Positions 36,434 through 45,499 of a stretch of DNA of 64,000 nt are shown here, piece by piece. This stretch comes from CAVOJV01 sp963696325 (lineage in GTDB: Bacteria > Pseudomonadota > Gammaproteobacteria > Competibacterales > Competibacteraceae). Numbering within the stretch: the first letter of the stretch is position 1; each line of letters begins with the position of its first letter. The notes under the pieces are model-generated. The model worked only from the letters and a program-made list of their open reading frames with translations, searched no databases and was not told the DNA's origin. Both the position numbers and the translations under genes were made by a program. The stretch spans positions 10,324 to 74,323 of the forward strand of contig CAVOJV010000064.1 in assembly GCA_963696325.1 (NCBI GenBank), read 5' to 3'.

Positions 36434-37298
36434 GGCCGTGTTCACAAAATCATGCTTCGTGTGTGAGACTGCTGGCTATCATCCACAGCCAGAGGGGTCG
36501 AGCATGGATCGTTTGTATTACCTTACGGACGCGCAATTTGAGCAGATCAACCGGTTGTTGCCACCCGAAGAGGGGCGCCGGGGGCGTCCGCCGACGGTCA
36601 AGAACCGCGAGGCGTTGGAAGGTGTGCTGCACGTTCTGCGCACGGGCACGCCGTGGCGGGATTTGCCGAACGCCTACGGCCCTTGGCACACGATCTACAT
36701 GCGCTGGCAACGCTGGATCGAGCGTGGGGTCTGGTGGAACATCCTGGGGCTGCTGAAGCGGCTCAAGGGCGTCGAACTGAAGATCGTCTTTCTCGATTCC
36801 ACGGTGGTACGCGCTCACCAGCACGCGGCGGGCGCCGCCAAAAAAAAGGCGATCAGGCCCTCGGTCGCTCCCGCGGCGGATTGACCACGAAAATCCACGC
36901 CCTGTGCGCTTCGGAAGCCGATGCGGTGGATATCCGGATCACGGCCGGGCAGGCGGGCGACGCGCCGGTCGGCGAAGCGCTTATCGATGCCATCGATCCG
37001 CGCGACGGCATCGAGCAAGCGGCTATGGACAAGGCCTATGATAGCAATGCCATCCGCGCCAAGCTCGACGCCAAAGGCATCACCCCGGTCATTCCGCCCA
37101 AGTCTAACCGCTTGGAGATCATCGTCTACGATAAGGAAAGCTACAAGCAGCGCAACAAAGTCGAACGCCTGTTCAATAAAATCAAGCAGTTCCGCCGAGT
37201 CGCTACCCGCTATGAAAAACTCAAAGCCAACTTCCTGGCTTTCGTCACCGTCGCCCTCATCGTGATCATGCTCCGCTAGCAATTTTGTGAACACGGCC
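36434..37298 (+). mobile_element. IS5-family (IS427-like) element in the end of IS21 copy C (865 bp)
   Basis: Perfect inverted ends GGCCGTGTTCACAAAA. Target duplication TA (36432-36433 and 37299-37300). It splits the IS21 inverted repeat between CAAGTTA and GCAAACTCA, so copy C can no longer be recognised normally at this end. Confidence 0.95.
36504..37279 (+). CDS. IS5/IS427 transposase made by -1 frameshifting
   Basis: First frame from ATG 36504: MDRLYYLTDAQFEQINRLLP, then LRTGTPWRDLPNAYGPWHTI, IVFLDSTVVRAHQHAAGAAK (first Asp). It ends at 36884. At 36842-36848 lies A-AAA-AAG in the zero frame, the classic slippery heptamer. A -1 slip leads to GDQALGRSRGGLTTKIHALC, MDKAYDSNAIRAKLDAKGI (second Asp) and YKQRNKVERLFNKIKQFRRV (Glu) to the stop at 37279. 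This two-frame layout is normal for IS427-group elements, so the gene is probably functional and not a pseudogene. Confidence 0.88.
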
Positions 37299-37437
37299 TA
37301 GCAAACTCAGTTTCCCCGTCAGGGGAGTCCCCTTCGCTTTAAGCCTGCTTTCAGCGGGAATACACTCGGCTTTAGCCGACAGCGCCGGCTTTAGCCGTCA
37401 CCCGAAACCACCGCCTTTAGGCGGCGGTTTGTTCACT

Positions 37438-37716
37438 GAGTAGACAAAATAATGTCTCGATATTCGTTGGTCATGGGATGAAATAATGGATTCTTAATAC
37501 AAGTTAACCAGTGGACAGAAATTTTCCAGAGCAGTTTGAGTTTGCCTCCAAGCAAAGAAACCAAGCCATGACCCGGTAACCTTGAATGCTGATGTGGAGA
37601 TGAAGGTTTTTGGAGTTGGGGATCTACGGGCGTTTCTTGACTCTTCCTTTCGTCTTTCTTTTGTTGAATTAGTGTTTGCTTAAAGTGAATCAACAGGACA
37701 TAAACAATGAGATAAA
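37438..37716 (-). pseudogene. Possible transposase C-terminal remnant
   Basis: The minus frame reads VYLIVYVLLIHFKQTLIQQK and ends GLVSLLGGKLKLLWKISVHW then NEYRDIILSTQ. The basic, hydrophobic tail resembles the C-terminus of IS4-type transposases, but I cannot name the family. The left part is cut by IS1182 copy 1 at 37717. The region is much richer in AT than its surroundings. Confidence 0.3.
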
Positions 37717-37720
37717 CTAG

Positions 37721-39474
37721 AGCGCTGACCGGTTTAGACGAGGTTGCCTTGAGGCTAGGGTTCAGGAGGCTCGACAACCGCCCTGGGTTCAGGTTGGCCT
37801 AGACTTTTATCTTGTGGTCTTCAGCCCCTGGAGTGAAATCGTATGTGGACGCCTCCCTTATGGTCCCCGCCCGTTGCCCTGAGTCCGGCCGAAGAGAAAG
37901 TCGCGAACCGCGCTGCCCCGCGCAAGAAATTGTTTGTGTTTTTGCGGGAGATTCGGGGGGAGTTGTTCGATGACGCCTTCGAGGAGGAACTGCTGGAGAG
38001 GTACCGGCAGACGGGGGCGGGCAAACCGCCGGTCCCGCCGGCGCTGCTGGCGATGGCGACGGTGCTGCAAGCCTATGCCGGGGTCGGCGATCAGGAGGCG
38101 CTGGAACTGACGGTGGATTCCAAACGCTGGCAGTGGGTGTTGGGGTGTCTGGGCGCGGAGGAACCGGCGTTCTCCCAAGGGGCGCTGTTTGATTTTCGGA
38201 TGCGGTTGCTGAGCACGGGGAGGGACCAGCGGCTGTTGGAACGCACCGTCGAACTGGCCCGTGGCCGTGGGGGGTTTGGCGCCAAAACCTTGCGGTTGGC
38301 GTTGGATTCCAGGCCGCGGTGGGGTCGGGGCCGGGGGGAAGATACCCTCAACCTCTTGGGGCATGCGGCCCACCAGGTCAGCGGCTGTCTGGCGGTGTTG
38401 GCCCAGCAGGCAGTGGCCCACGTCATCGAGCAAATCGGGTTGTCGCTGTTCGATGCGCCCAGCCTCAAGGCGGCGCTGGATATCGACTGGGCGGACGCCG
38501 ACCAGCAGCACCACGCCCTGCAGCGGTTATGTGACGAGTTGGAGGCCCTCCAGGGCTGGATCGGTACCCACTTCCCGCCGGAACGACAATCGCCGCCGCT
38601 GGTCATGGCGGTGCAGACCTTGCAGGCGCTGCGGGCGCAAGACCTGGAACCGGACCCGGCCGGCGGGACCCGGATTCGCCAGGGGGTGGCCAAAGACCGC
38701 CAAATCAGTATTACGGATCCCGAGATGCGCCATGGCCGCAAGTCCTCGGCGACGCGGTTTGATGGTTACCAACGGCATATTGCCCACGACCTCGACGAGC
38801 AACTCATCCTGGCCGCCGAGGTCCTGCCCGCCAACACCCCGGCTACCGCCGGGCTGGAGCCGCTCCTGATCGCCGTCGAACTCCAGCACCGCCAGGTGAC
38901 CTCGTTGCGCATCGACCGGGGCTATCTGGGGGACGAGCTGATTCCCACCTACGCAGCCGCTGGGGCGGCGATCCGCTGTCGGCCCTGGCCGGCGCACGCG
39001 CGAGCCGGGCAGTTCAGCAAGCGCGCCTTTCACCTCGAGCTGACCGCCGGTCAGGCCACCTGTCCGGCCGGCCACGTGACGCCGATCACCCTGGGCAAAA
39101 CCGCCAGTTTTCCGGCCGAAGCCTGCGCGGCCTGCGCGCTCCGCAGTCAGTGTACGTCCCGCAAGACCGGGGGTCGGACCCTGAGCATTCACCTGCGGGA
39201 AGACCTCTGGCAACGCCTCCAGGTGCTGCCCACCACCGTGGAGGGGCGCGCCGCCCTGCGCGAACGGGTCGGAGTCGAGCACGGTTTGGCCCGTGTCAGC
39301 CAACCCCAAGGCAATGAGGCGCGTTATGGCGGTACCCGCAAAAACACCTATCACTTACGGCTGGTGTGTGCGATCCAAAACCTGGAGCGGGCGCAAGCCC
39401 TCACCGCCCAAGCCGCCAATGCCGCTGAACCCTTTGAACGGTTGGCCGCTTGAGTCTCCCAACCGGTCAGCGCT
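37721..39474 (+). mobile_element. IS1182-family element, copy 1 (1754 bp)
   Basis: Ends AGCGCTGACCGGTT inverted at the right as AACCGGTCAGCGCT. Flanked by the palindrome CTAG (37717-37720 and 39475-39478). Copy 2 at 56223-57976 has the same length in the opposite orientation. Confidence 0.92.
37843..39453 (+). CDS. IS1182-family transposase, copy 1
   Basis: 536 residues. N-terminal DUF772-type domain (FLREIRGELFDDAFEEELLE, RYRQTGAGKPPVPPALLAMA) and the DDE core with LALDSRPRWGRGRGEDTLNL (first Asp), LLIAVELQHRQVTSLRIDRG (second Asp). A cysteine-rich insertion CAACALRSQCTSRKTGGRTL follows, then the Glu-containing region ERVGVEHGLARVSQPQGNEA. Full length, identical in protein to copy 2, so recently duplicated and probably active. 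Confidence 0.93.
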   Translation: MWTPPLWSPPVALSPAEEKVANRAAPRKKLFVFLREIRGELFDDAFEEELLERYRQTGAGKPPVPPALLAMATVLQAYAGVGDQEALELTVDSKRWQWVLGCLGAEEPAFSQGALFDFRMRLLSTGRDQRLLERTVELARGRGGFGAKTLRLALDSRPRWGRGRGEDTLNLLGHAAHQVSGCLAVLAQQAVAHVIEQIGLSLFDAPSLKAALDIDWADADQQHHALQRLCDELEALQGWIGTHFPPERQSPPLVMAVQTLQALRAQDLEPDPAGGTRIRQGVAKDRQISITDPEMRHGRKSSATRFDGYQRHIAHDLDEQLILAAEVLPANTPATAGLEPLLIAVELQHRQVTSLRIDRGYLGDELIPTYAAAGAAIRCRPWPAHARAGQFSKRAFHLELTAGQATCPAGHVTPITLGKTASFPAEACAACALRSQCTSRKTGGRTLSIHLREDLWQRLQVLPTTVEGRAALRERVGVEHGLARVSQPQGNEARYGGTRKNTYHLRLVCAIQNLERAQALTAQAANAAEPFERLAA

Positions 39475-39550
39475 CTAGGACGGGTGTGATTCAAAGTGAT
39501 GCAGGCCTCATAATGCTGTATGACCCACTGATACCGCCCAAGGAGACCCC

Positions 39551-40429
39551 CATGCTGACCACGGACCGCGACCGGATGTTGTTGGAGCGCTTGAATCGTC
39601 ACCCGCACTTACGGGCCCGGATGGAAAGCCTGTGGGCGGTGGTGGAGGCTGCGGCGGGCGACTGTGCAACAGCCGATGCGGCGGAACGGCGCGTGAGCGA
39701 CGAGCTGCGCCAGAGGGGCCACGACGCGCTGACGGCCTGGGCGGAACGCGGGGTGGAGAAGCGTGTAGGGGTCGCTCAAGCGGAGTCCGACTGGCGGCCG
39801 GGCGGGAAAAAAAACGGTATTGGTACACCCCCTTGGGTCCGATCGAGGGGATCGAACCGCGCTGGCGGAACGGCACGGGCATCGAGCGGCCGTGCAGGGC
39901 CTTGGCGGGGGTGAGTTGCCGGGGTAGTTCGCTGCCGTTACCGTGGGTGATGACGGATTTTGGGGCGGATGCGGCGTTTGGGCCGGGGGCGGCCAAGTTG
40001 CAGGAACATTACGGAATTGAGAGGCCGGTCAGTACGGTGCAACGGACGACGGAACATCCTGCCGAATGCAGCTACGAACAAGCAGTGGCGCGGGTGATCG
40101 AACCGGGGACGGCGGCGGGCCTCTTTATCGGGGAGCTGGATGGCTCGAGGGGGCCGGTGGTGGAGCCGTCCCCGGAGGCTGCAGACCCACGCAAGGGCAA
40201 GCTGCTGAGTTGGAAAGAAGTGCGGCTGAATCTGGTTCACCCTAACGGTAGGGTGACCCCGGTGTGCGGCGGGACTTTTGTGGGTGGGGTTGCAGAAAGC
40301 GGGCGGCAGTGGGGGCGTTGTGCGGCGAAAGCCGGGTTCGGCCCGGGCAGTCACCTGCACGCGGGCGGCGCTGGCGCGCCGTGGATTGCGAACCAGGTGG
40401 ATCTCCAATTTGGGACCCAGGGGAGTTAG
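39551..40429 (+). pseudogene. Transposase fragment, ISKra4-like, frameshifted
   Basis: ATG 39551 begins MLTTDRDRMLLERLNRHPHL and HDALTAWAERGVEKRVGVAQ. A frame change near 39810 (a run of eight A) leads to KKRYWYTPLGPIEGIEPRWR. Then come VMTDFGADAAFGPGAAKLQE, HYGIERPVSTVQR, GLFIGELDGSRGPVVEP, LVHPNGRVTPVCGGTFVGGV and GAPWIANQVDLQFGTQGS, where it stops. The family normally continues with another 150 or so residues containing the remaining catalytic positions. The family call rests on remembered motifs. Confidence 0.6.
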
Positions 40430-40485
40430 TTAATCGATTTCTTTCCTGTGTGTGAATATCTGGGCGAAGCCGCCCCAGTGGGTGC

Positions 40486-41810
40486 CCCTTACAAGGGTAG
40501 GTTTTTATAAAAAGGCTAAACGAGACATGATGTTGCGGTACAATAGTCGATGCGGCAACCGCCAGAGTACCGGAGGAACTGCCATGTCTCGCTCACCTCA
40601 ACTTTATCAATGGCGTACCCAAATTGCCAATCACTTTCCCCCTCTCAGGCAACCGGTGATCATGGGGTTGGCCCTCTGGAGTTTGGGGATGATCATCGTG
40701 CGGTCCTGTAGTTTGACCGCCATTGCCGACTGGTGGTCGTCGCAAGGTGGCCAATCATTCGATACCGTTCGGGAACGCCTGCGCGATACCTATCGGGAAG
40801 CCGCTGCGAAAGCTGGCGCCCACCGGCGACAACTGGACTTGAATACCTGCTGGGCGCCGTGGTTGAACTGGGTCTTGGAAGGCTGGTCCGAGACCCGGGT
40901 AGCCGTGGCGCTGGATGCGACGAGCTTGGGTCAACGCTTTGTCGTGTTGACCATCAGTATCGGGTATCGAGGGTGTGCGGTCCCGATCCTGTGGAAAGTC
41001 TTGAGGGCAGGGATCAAACAGCCGTGGAAGCCGGAGTGGGAGGCGTTATTGAAGGCCTTACGCCGGCGACTTCCCCCGACGTGGACCGTGATCGTCCTCG
41101 CCGACCGGGGGTTGTATGCGAAGTGGTTGTTCGAGGCCATCATCCAGATCGGTTGGCATCCGATGCTTCGGGTCAATCTCGGGGGATCGTTTCGCCCTGC
41201 AGGCTGGTATCACTGGGTGCCATTTCGCCAACTGGTCTCGGCCGTTGGTCGACGCTGGCAAGGCGACGGGACGGCCTTTACGCAGCGCAAGACGCGCCTC
41301 AACTGTACCCTGTTAGCACGATGGGAAGCTGGGCATGACGACCCGTGGCTGATCGTGACCGACGTCCCGCCGCAGGCCGCCGAGGCGGGTTGGTACGGGT
41401 TGCGCGCATGGATTGAGCAGGGTTTCAAAAAGATCAAGCGCGGCGGCTGGCAGTGGCAATATACCCGCATGATCGACCCGAACCGAGCCGAACGCCGGTG
41501 GTTGGCGATCGCCATCGCGACCTGGTGGCTACTCTCGGTCGGTGGTGAGGCCGAAGCGACCCTCCCACCGCGACGTTTCTCGTGGTGCCCGGTTCGCCCC
41601 GACAGCAAGGTCGCCGCTGGCGGCTGGTGGGGATCTTCCGGCATGGCTGGTCCTTGATCCTGGCCGCGCTCTTCAATCGTCAGCCGCTGCCCATCGGCCA
41701 TGGCCACCCCGAACCCTGGCCGACTTTGCCCCTCACCCCTCACCCCCATGACCCACCTTTGGCATTACCCACAGGAGGAGGTCTATGAGAAAAACCTACC
41801 CTTGTAAGGG
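40486..41810 (+). mobile_element. IS4-like element with CCCTTACAAGGGTAGG ends (1325 bp)
   Basis: Inverted ends CCCTTACAAGGGTAGGTTTT and AAAACCTACCCTTGTAAGGG, about 20 bp. No clear target repeat. The right end overlaps the first codons of the next transposase fragment, which it truncates. Confidence 0.75.
40584..41657 (+). pseudogene. IS4-superfamily transposase, late frameshift
   Basis: ATG 40584 after GGAGGAACTGCC: MSRSPQLYQWRTQIANHFPP, then the core VAVALDATSLGQRFVVLTIS (first Asp), WTVIVLADRGLYAKWLFEAI (second Asp) and GLRAWIEQGFKKIKRGGWQW (Glu with a YREK-like stretch). The last part reads PVRPDSKVAAGGWWGSSGMA in the given frame. The other frame continues more naturally as RRWRLVGIFRHGWSLILAAL to about 41760, so one base is probably missing or extra near 41575. 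The catalytic core is unaffected, so it may still work. Confidence 0.7.
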
Positions 41811-42477
41811 CTGGTTCCCCCGGCTGCCCGGCTATGGCGCCTATGTGCAGCGCCTGAACCGGCTCGCGGACTGCTTTCCGGCCCTGGTGGAGCGGTTCTG
41901 CGAGACGGGCGAGGCGGCCTCTTTCGCTGGGCTGGCCGATTCCCTGCCCGTCATCCTCGCCCGGCAGGGACGCCGCTTCCACGCCAAAGTCGCCCCCGAA
42001 CTGGCCAACAGCGGTTACTGCCTGAGCAAGAAGCTTTATTATCAGGGGGTGAAGATCCACTGGGTCGGCGACCGACGGCCCGGCACCCTGCCGAGTCCGC
42101 GCTTCATTGGCCTCGCCCCCGCCGGGCTGAACGACGGCCCGGCGCTGGCGCAGGTCGCCCCCGCGCTGCCCTACCAGGAACGCTACGCCGACCAGGCGTA
42201 TGACTACCTCAAGCGGCGAGAGGAACTGCCGTTTACGGTCCTGACGCCGGTCAAGACGCACCAGGGCCAAGCGCACCTCGACGCCGCCGACGCCTGGCTA
42301 TCCCGCGCCGTCTCGCAGGTGCGGCAACCCGTCGAGTCCATCTTCACTTGGATCGTGGAGAAAACTGGCATCGAGATGGCCAGCAAGGTGCGCTCTTACC
42401 AAGGCCTTCTCGTCCCTGTCTTCGGGCGGCTGGCCGCCGCCATGTTTGTCCGGAATGTCTTGCCCCTAAGCGCTTAA
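41785..42477 (+). pseudogene. Transposase, N-terminally truncated (IS982-like DDE)
   Basis: 230 residues with the ATG supplied by the end of the preceding IS. GYGAYVQRLNRLADCFPALV, FAGLADSLPVILARQGRRFH (first Asp), AKVAPELANSGYCLSKKLYY, QGVKIHWVGDRR, YQERYADQAYDYLKRREELP (second Asp) and VRQPVESIFTWIVEKTGIEM (Glu) are present. The usual N-terminal 70-90 residues are missing. Family by similarity of layout to IS982/IS5-like enzymes; not certain. Confidence 0.6.
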
Positions 42478-42894
42478 TTCGCATTTTATTTTGCGGGCGC
42501 TAGAATTGCTGAGCAGATGTTTTGGGTTCCGCAGACGGAGACTATTGGTATGGGTGTTAGCATCCTCAGCTACAACGAACACGTTCATTCTGGAATCGTT
42601 ACCGATAAGACGCTGGTAGGTGATCCGCAAACCATTGTCAGTCGATTTATTGGCGAATTCGAGAAATTGTTGCTGCTCACGATAATGGATCCCTGATTTA
42701 CGTAACATCATGCCAACAATGGCTATTTTATCAAGAATGAAACTGTAAGGTGCTCAAATCCGAACGGCTTTTTGGATTGTGAAATTAGTATGTTTATTCT
42801 AATTTATTTTGTTAAATTTATAATTAAATTATTTATTTACGATGTTTAAGTTATTTCCTGTAGAGCGGTTGAACTTGCAACCAGGAGAGAAGAG
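42478..42894. other. AT-rich intergenic region before phasin 1
   Basis: No supported gene. A minus-strand open frame at 42466-42711 lacks any recognised motif. Strong fall in GC content marks the border between the transposon region and the PHA genes. The phasin promoter should lie in 42720-42880, which is very AT-rich, and AGGAGAG precedes the start. Confidence 0.5.
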
Positions 42895-43266
42895 ATGGTT
42901 AAGAGTCTAAAAAACCAGACAAGTGAACATCAGCTAGACCGGCGGTTACCAGACCTTGCGCATCAAATTTGGTTGGCGGGGTTAGGCGCTTTTTCTAGAA
43001 TCGAAAGCGAAGGCAGCAAGTTTTTTGAATCCTTGGTGCAGGAAGGTGAAAAGTTCGAAGCTCACACCATGAAATCCGCTAGCGATAAGCTTGGCGAAGT
43101 AAAAGGTAAGGCGCTCAGTGCCTGGGATAAGCTGGAGCAAATGTTTGAGGAGCGCATATCCCAAACCCTGAACCGTTTGGGGGTCCCCACGAATAATGAC
43201 ATCCAGGATCTTAGCAAGCGTGTTGAAGCGTTGAACGAAAGCGTCAGGTCCTTGACTAAAGCGTAG
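42895..43266 (+). CDS. Phasin, PHA-granule-associated protein (PhaI/PhaF type)
   Basis: 123 residues. DLAHQIWLAGLGAFSRIESE is the phasin signature that binds the granule surface. KFFESLVQEGEKFEAHTMKS and VKGKALSAWDKLEQMFEERI are amphipathic helices. The end LNRLGVPTNNDIQDLSKRVE then ALNESVRSL is the heptad oligomerisation region of the TIGR01837 family. No signal peptide, as expected for a cytoplasmic granule coat. Close paralogue of the second phasin at 44940, with the patatin gene between them. Shine-Dalgarno AGGAGAG. Confidence 0.92.
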   Translation: MVKSLKNQTSEHQLDRRLPDLAHQIWLAGLGAFSRIESEGSKFFESLVQEGEKFEAHTMKSASDKLGEVKGKALSAWDKLEQMFEERISQTLNRLGVPTNNDIQDLSKRVEALNESVRSLTKA

Positions 43267-43313
43267 CGGGATTGGTTTGCTGTTGATGAATTACTAGAGT
43301 ATTCCGCGACTTA

Positions 43314-43343
43314 GGGAGGGGATAATCTTATTTATTCCCTCCC
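43314..43343 (+). terminator. Hairpin after phasin 1
   Basis: GGGAGGG (43314-43320) pairs with CCCTCCC (43337-43343) around an AT-rich loop, 48 bp after the phasin stop. It lacks a T-run, so it may be an mRNA-stabilising hairpin or a weak terminator. Confidence 0.4.
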
Positions 43344-43584
43344 GCTGCGGGCGCTGAATGTAATGATTTTGAGTATTGATTAATCTTCAAGTTTAGGAAT
43401 TTAGGGTAGTAGTTTAATAACTAAATTGAACTATGCTATACATACTCCTATTGGTAATTTGAAATTGCGATGACTTGCCTAAAATATTTCAAAATTTAGA
43501 GGATTTTTGCTAAGTCAAAGAAGTAGTGGCCTATCCTATCGCGGTTCTTCCAATAATAAATTATGACTCAGCTAAGGAGGAAAT

Positions 43585-44859
43585 ATGCTTAAAGCTCAAG
43601 CGATGGGCTATGATGAGCAGATTAAGGGGCCTCGTATTGGGTTGGCAGTTGCGGGGGGGGGGCCTCTGGGTGTCATCTATGAAATCGGTGCCTTGAGAGC
43701 CCTTGATGAAGCTCTTGAGGGCATTGATTTCAATCATTTGCATGTATATGTCGGAGTCAGTGCGGGAGCAGTTATCGCTGCCAATCTCGTAAACCAAATT
43801 ACCACTACCCAAATGTGTCGTATTTTTGTTAAGAGCGAATCTACAGAGCATCCTCTTAATCCCCAAATGTTTTTAACCCCTGCATTTAAAGAGTACTGGC
43901 AACGTATAAATTCCATACCCAGACTATTTTGGGAATCCGTATGGAGCTTTGTTAAAAATCCCTTTGACCTGGGATTGTTGGAATCTCTAACTAGCCTAAG
44001 CCGAGCCATGCCTTCTGGCATTTTTGATAATGAACCGATTTACCAATTTGCTACCCAGCTTTACACTGCTAAGGGTCGCACCAATGATTTCCGCAAGCTT
44101 AAACATAAATTATTTGTTGTGGCGGTGGACTTGGATACCGGAGAATCGATAAAGTTTGGCTCCGAAGGTTATGATCATGTGCCGATTTCTAAAGCGGTGC
44201 AGGCGAGTGCGGCCTTACCGGGATTGTATCCGCCAGTAGAAATTGATGGTCATTATTATGTTGATGGCGCGTTGTTAAAAACCATGCATGCATCGGTGGC
44301 CTTGAATGAAGGCGTTGATTTGATTTTTTGCCTCAATCCTATAGTTCCATTTGATTCCAATCTCGCTGCGCAGGCGGGGATTTTACAACATAAATCTTTG
44401 ATCGAGGGTGGATTGCCAGTCGTCCTATCTCAAACATTTCGCTCCATCGTTCATTCACGGTTGCAAGCAGGTATGTCTAGCTATGATACCCAATATGAGA
44501 ACACGGATGTGATACTTTTTGAACCTAATCGTGACGATTCAAAGATGTTTTTTACTAATGTCTTTAGTTTCGCAAATCGCCGATGGGTTTGCGAACATGC
44601 CTACCAGACAACCCGCCATGACCTGCTTGCGCGGCGGCATGAACTTGGACCAGTTCTGGCACGTCATGGTATTAGCCTGCGGATGGATATTCTTGAGGAT
44701 AAAAATCGCGATTTTGGCACTGGTTTAGGCGAAGATATAAACATTCAAAAAAGCGTTGGCACTGGCGAAGATCAAGCCAAGCTTTCTAGTAAAGCTAATA
44801 CTGATTTCAGTAATACGCTGGAACAGATACGAAACTGGGTTCACTCTTTTCATGATTAA
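43585..44859 (+). CDS. Patatin-like phospholipase / hydrolase
   Basis: 424 residues. Patatin motifs: oxyanion loop GGGPLG (about residues 24-29), nucleophile elbow GVSAG (about 56-60) and catalytic Asp in YYVDGALLKT (about 226-230). The middle has FRKLKHKLFVVAVDLDTGES and AVQASAALPGLYPPVEIDGH. Patatin-type enzymes act on phospholipids, and some bacterial ones are found on or near PHA granules. Being between two phasin genes suggests a granule-surface lipase or depolymerase, which is inference. The glycine codons include a run of ten G (43653-43662), a possible slippage site. The C-terminal 60 residues are polar and variable. Start ATG 43585 after AAGGAGGAA. Confidence 0.85.
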   Translation: MLKAQAMGYDEQIKGPRIGLAVAGGGPLGVIYEIGALRALDEALEGIDFNHLHVYVGVSAGAVIAANLVNQITTTQMCRIFVKSESTEHPLNPQMFLTPAFKEYWQRINSIPRLFWESVWSFVKNPFDLGLLESLTSLSRAMPSGIFDNEPIYQFATQLYTAKGRTNDFRKLKHKLFVVAVDLDTGESIKFGSEGYDHVPISKAVQASAALPGLYPPVEIDGHYYVDGALLKTMHASVALNEGVDLIFCLNPIVPFDSNLAAQAGILQHKSLIEGGLPVVLSQTFRSIVHSRLQAGMSSYDTQYENTDVILFEPNRDDSKMFFTNVFSFANRRWVCEHAYQTTRHDLLARRHELGPVLARHGISLRMDILEDKNRDFGTGLGEDINIQKSVGTGEDQAKLSSKANTDFSNTLEQIRNWVHSFHD

Positions 44860-44903
44860 TTGACTTAAAACACATTAACACAATCTGATTTCATTACGTG
44901 GTC

Positions 44904-44909
44904 TATAAT
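44904..44909 (+). promoter_or_regulatory. Likely -10 box for phasin 2
   Basis: TATAAT 31 bp before the start codon of phasin 2, with AAGGAG in between. No good -35 hexamer at the usual distance, so an activator may be needed. Confidence 0.35.
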
Positions 44910-44939
44910 TAGACTGGCCCTAAGAAAGGAGATTAAGCA

Positions 44940-45332
44940 ATGAGTGAAAAAAGACTTAAAGATAAATCAAATGAAAAGCAAGTATTAGGTAGCGTCGTGG
45001 ACTCTGCCCGACAGATTTGGTTAGCCGGACTGGGTGCTTTTTCCAAAGCCGAAGAAGAGGGCGGCAAATTATTCGAGTCTTTGGTAAAGGAGGGTGAAGA
45101 AGTCGAAGCGCGCACTAGGAAGACTGCTGAGGAAAAAGTTGAGGAAGTGAAAGGGAAGATGGAAGAAGTGAAAAATAAGGTTAGTGATACTTGGGATGGT
45201 TTGGAACAACTATTTGAGGACCGTGTGGCACGTGTATTAAATCGGCTTGGCGTGCCTACCAACGATGACGTGCAGGAGCTTTCCAAGCGTGTGGAAGAGC
45301 TTCATGAGAGTGTGAAAGTGTTGATTAAGTGA
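44940..45332 (+). CDS. Phasin 2, PHA-granule-associated protein
   Basis: 130 residues. SARQIWLAGLGAFSKAEEEG is the phasin core. It is followed by charged heptads (KEGEEVEARTRKTAEEKVEE, VKGKMEEVKNKVSDTWDGLE) and the conserved C-terminus RVLNRLGVPTNDDVQELSKR. It has an extra heptad stretch relative to phasin 1, otherwise the same layout. It would coat PHA granules in the cytoplasm and control their number and size. Its own promoter is likely. The next gene, a PhaD-like regulator, is convergent. Confidence 0.93.
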   Translation: MSEKRLKDKSNEKQVLGSVVDSARQIWLAGLGAFSKAEEEGGKLFESLVKEGEEVEARTRKTAEEKVEEVKGKMEEVKNKVSDTWDGLEQLFEDRVARVLNRLGVPTNDDVQELSKRVEELHESVKVLIK

Positions 45333-45499
45333 AAAATAAAAAGTTTATAAAAATTATAATGAAATCGATGCTCTGGCAAGAAATCTAAGTGTTGTAGAAC
45401 ATCGATTTAAAAAGCATGTCCATGTCATAAAACACCTTGCTCCGGTTAATGGTAATGGTTTGGATCATAGACTGTTATTTAATCTAAATGGACTGCTAT
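45333..45499. other. Short convergent intergenic region
   Basis: No gene. Contains an almost perfect 17-bp tandem repeat (ATTTAATCTAAATGG then CTATTTAATCTAAATAG, about 45477-45512) running into the end of the regulator gene. Confidence 0.4.

Larger units (their letters stand above)
32745..37309 (-). mobile_element. IS21-family element, copy C, carrying IS630 and IS5
   Basis: Target duplication GTTTCC (32739-32744 and 37310-37315) inside IS200 tnpA. Total 4565 bp; subtracting IS630 (1146 + 3) and IS5 (865 + 2) leaves exactly 2549 bp, the size of copies A and B. The IS5 sits in the terminal inverted repeat. Confidence 0.95.
30834..37339 (+). pseudogene. tnpA: IS200/IS605 TnpA (Y1/HUH transposase) in three pieces
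   Basis: Pieces: 30834-30914 (MSDYRHGSHTAFSIHLHVVW then ITKYRHK), 32392-32744 (VLRGAIAERVRDVVREACRR, GHISVDHVHVMLSIPP with the HUH pair, SRLVQRLKGKSSYVLL and YWGRQVWARGYFCRSSGNVT) and 37316-37339 (PSGESPSL then TAA). Joined across the 10-bp and 6-bp target duplications they give an unbroken frame of about 150 residues, normal for TnpA. The catalytic Tyr should be in DVIKAYIENQ. It was therefore intact when IS4 copy 2 and IS21 copy C came in. Confidence 0.85.
30761..37437 (+). mobile_element. IS200/IS605-type element, interrupted by IS4 and IS21
   Basis: Left end about 30761 with a palindrome (AAAACCCCCGCCTTTAGGCGG region). Right end is 37340-37437 with several hairpins of the form CGGCTTTAGCCG and CCGCCTTTAGGCGGCGG. 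The tnpA gene reads through after removal of the two inserted elements. Exact ends are uncertain because this family makes no target duplication. Confidence 0.7.

Noticed and set aside
37843..39453. Metal-binding regulator because of the CAACALRSQC motif
   Set aside because: This cysteine cluster is a normal part of IS1182 transposases, and the DDE core and IS ends are clear.
42466..42711. 81-codon minus-strand frame before phasin 1
   Set aside because: No motif and no ribosome site. It overlaps the end of the transposase fragment.
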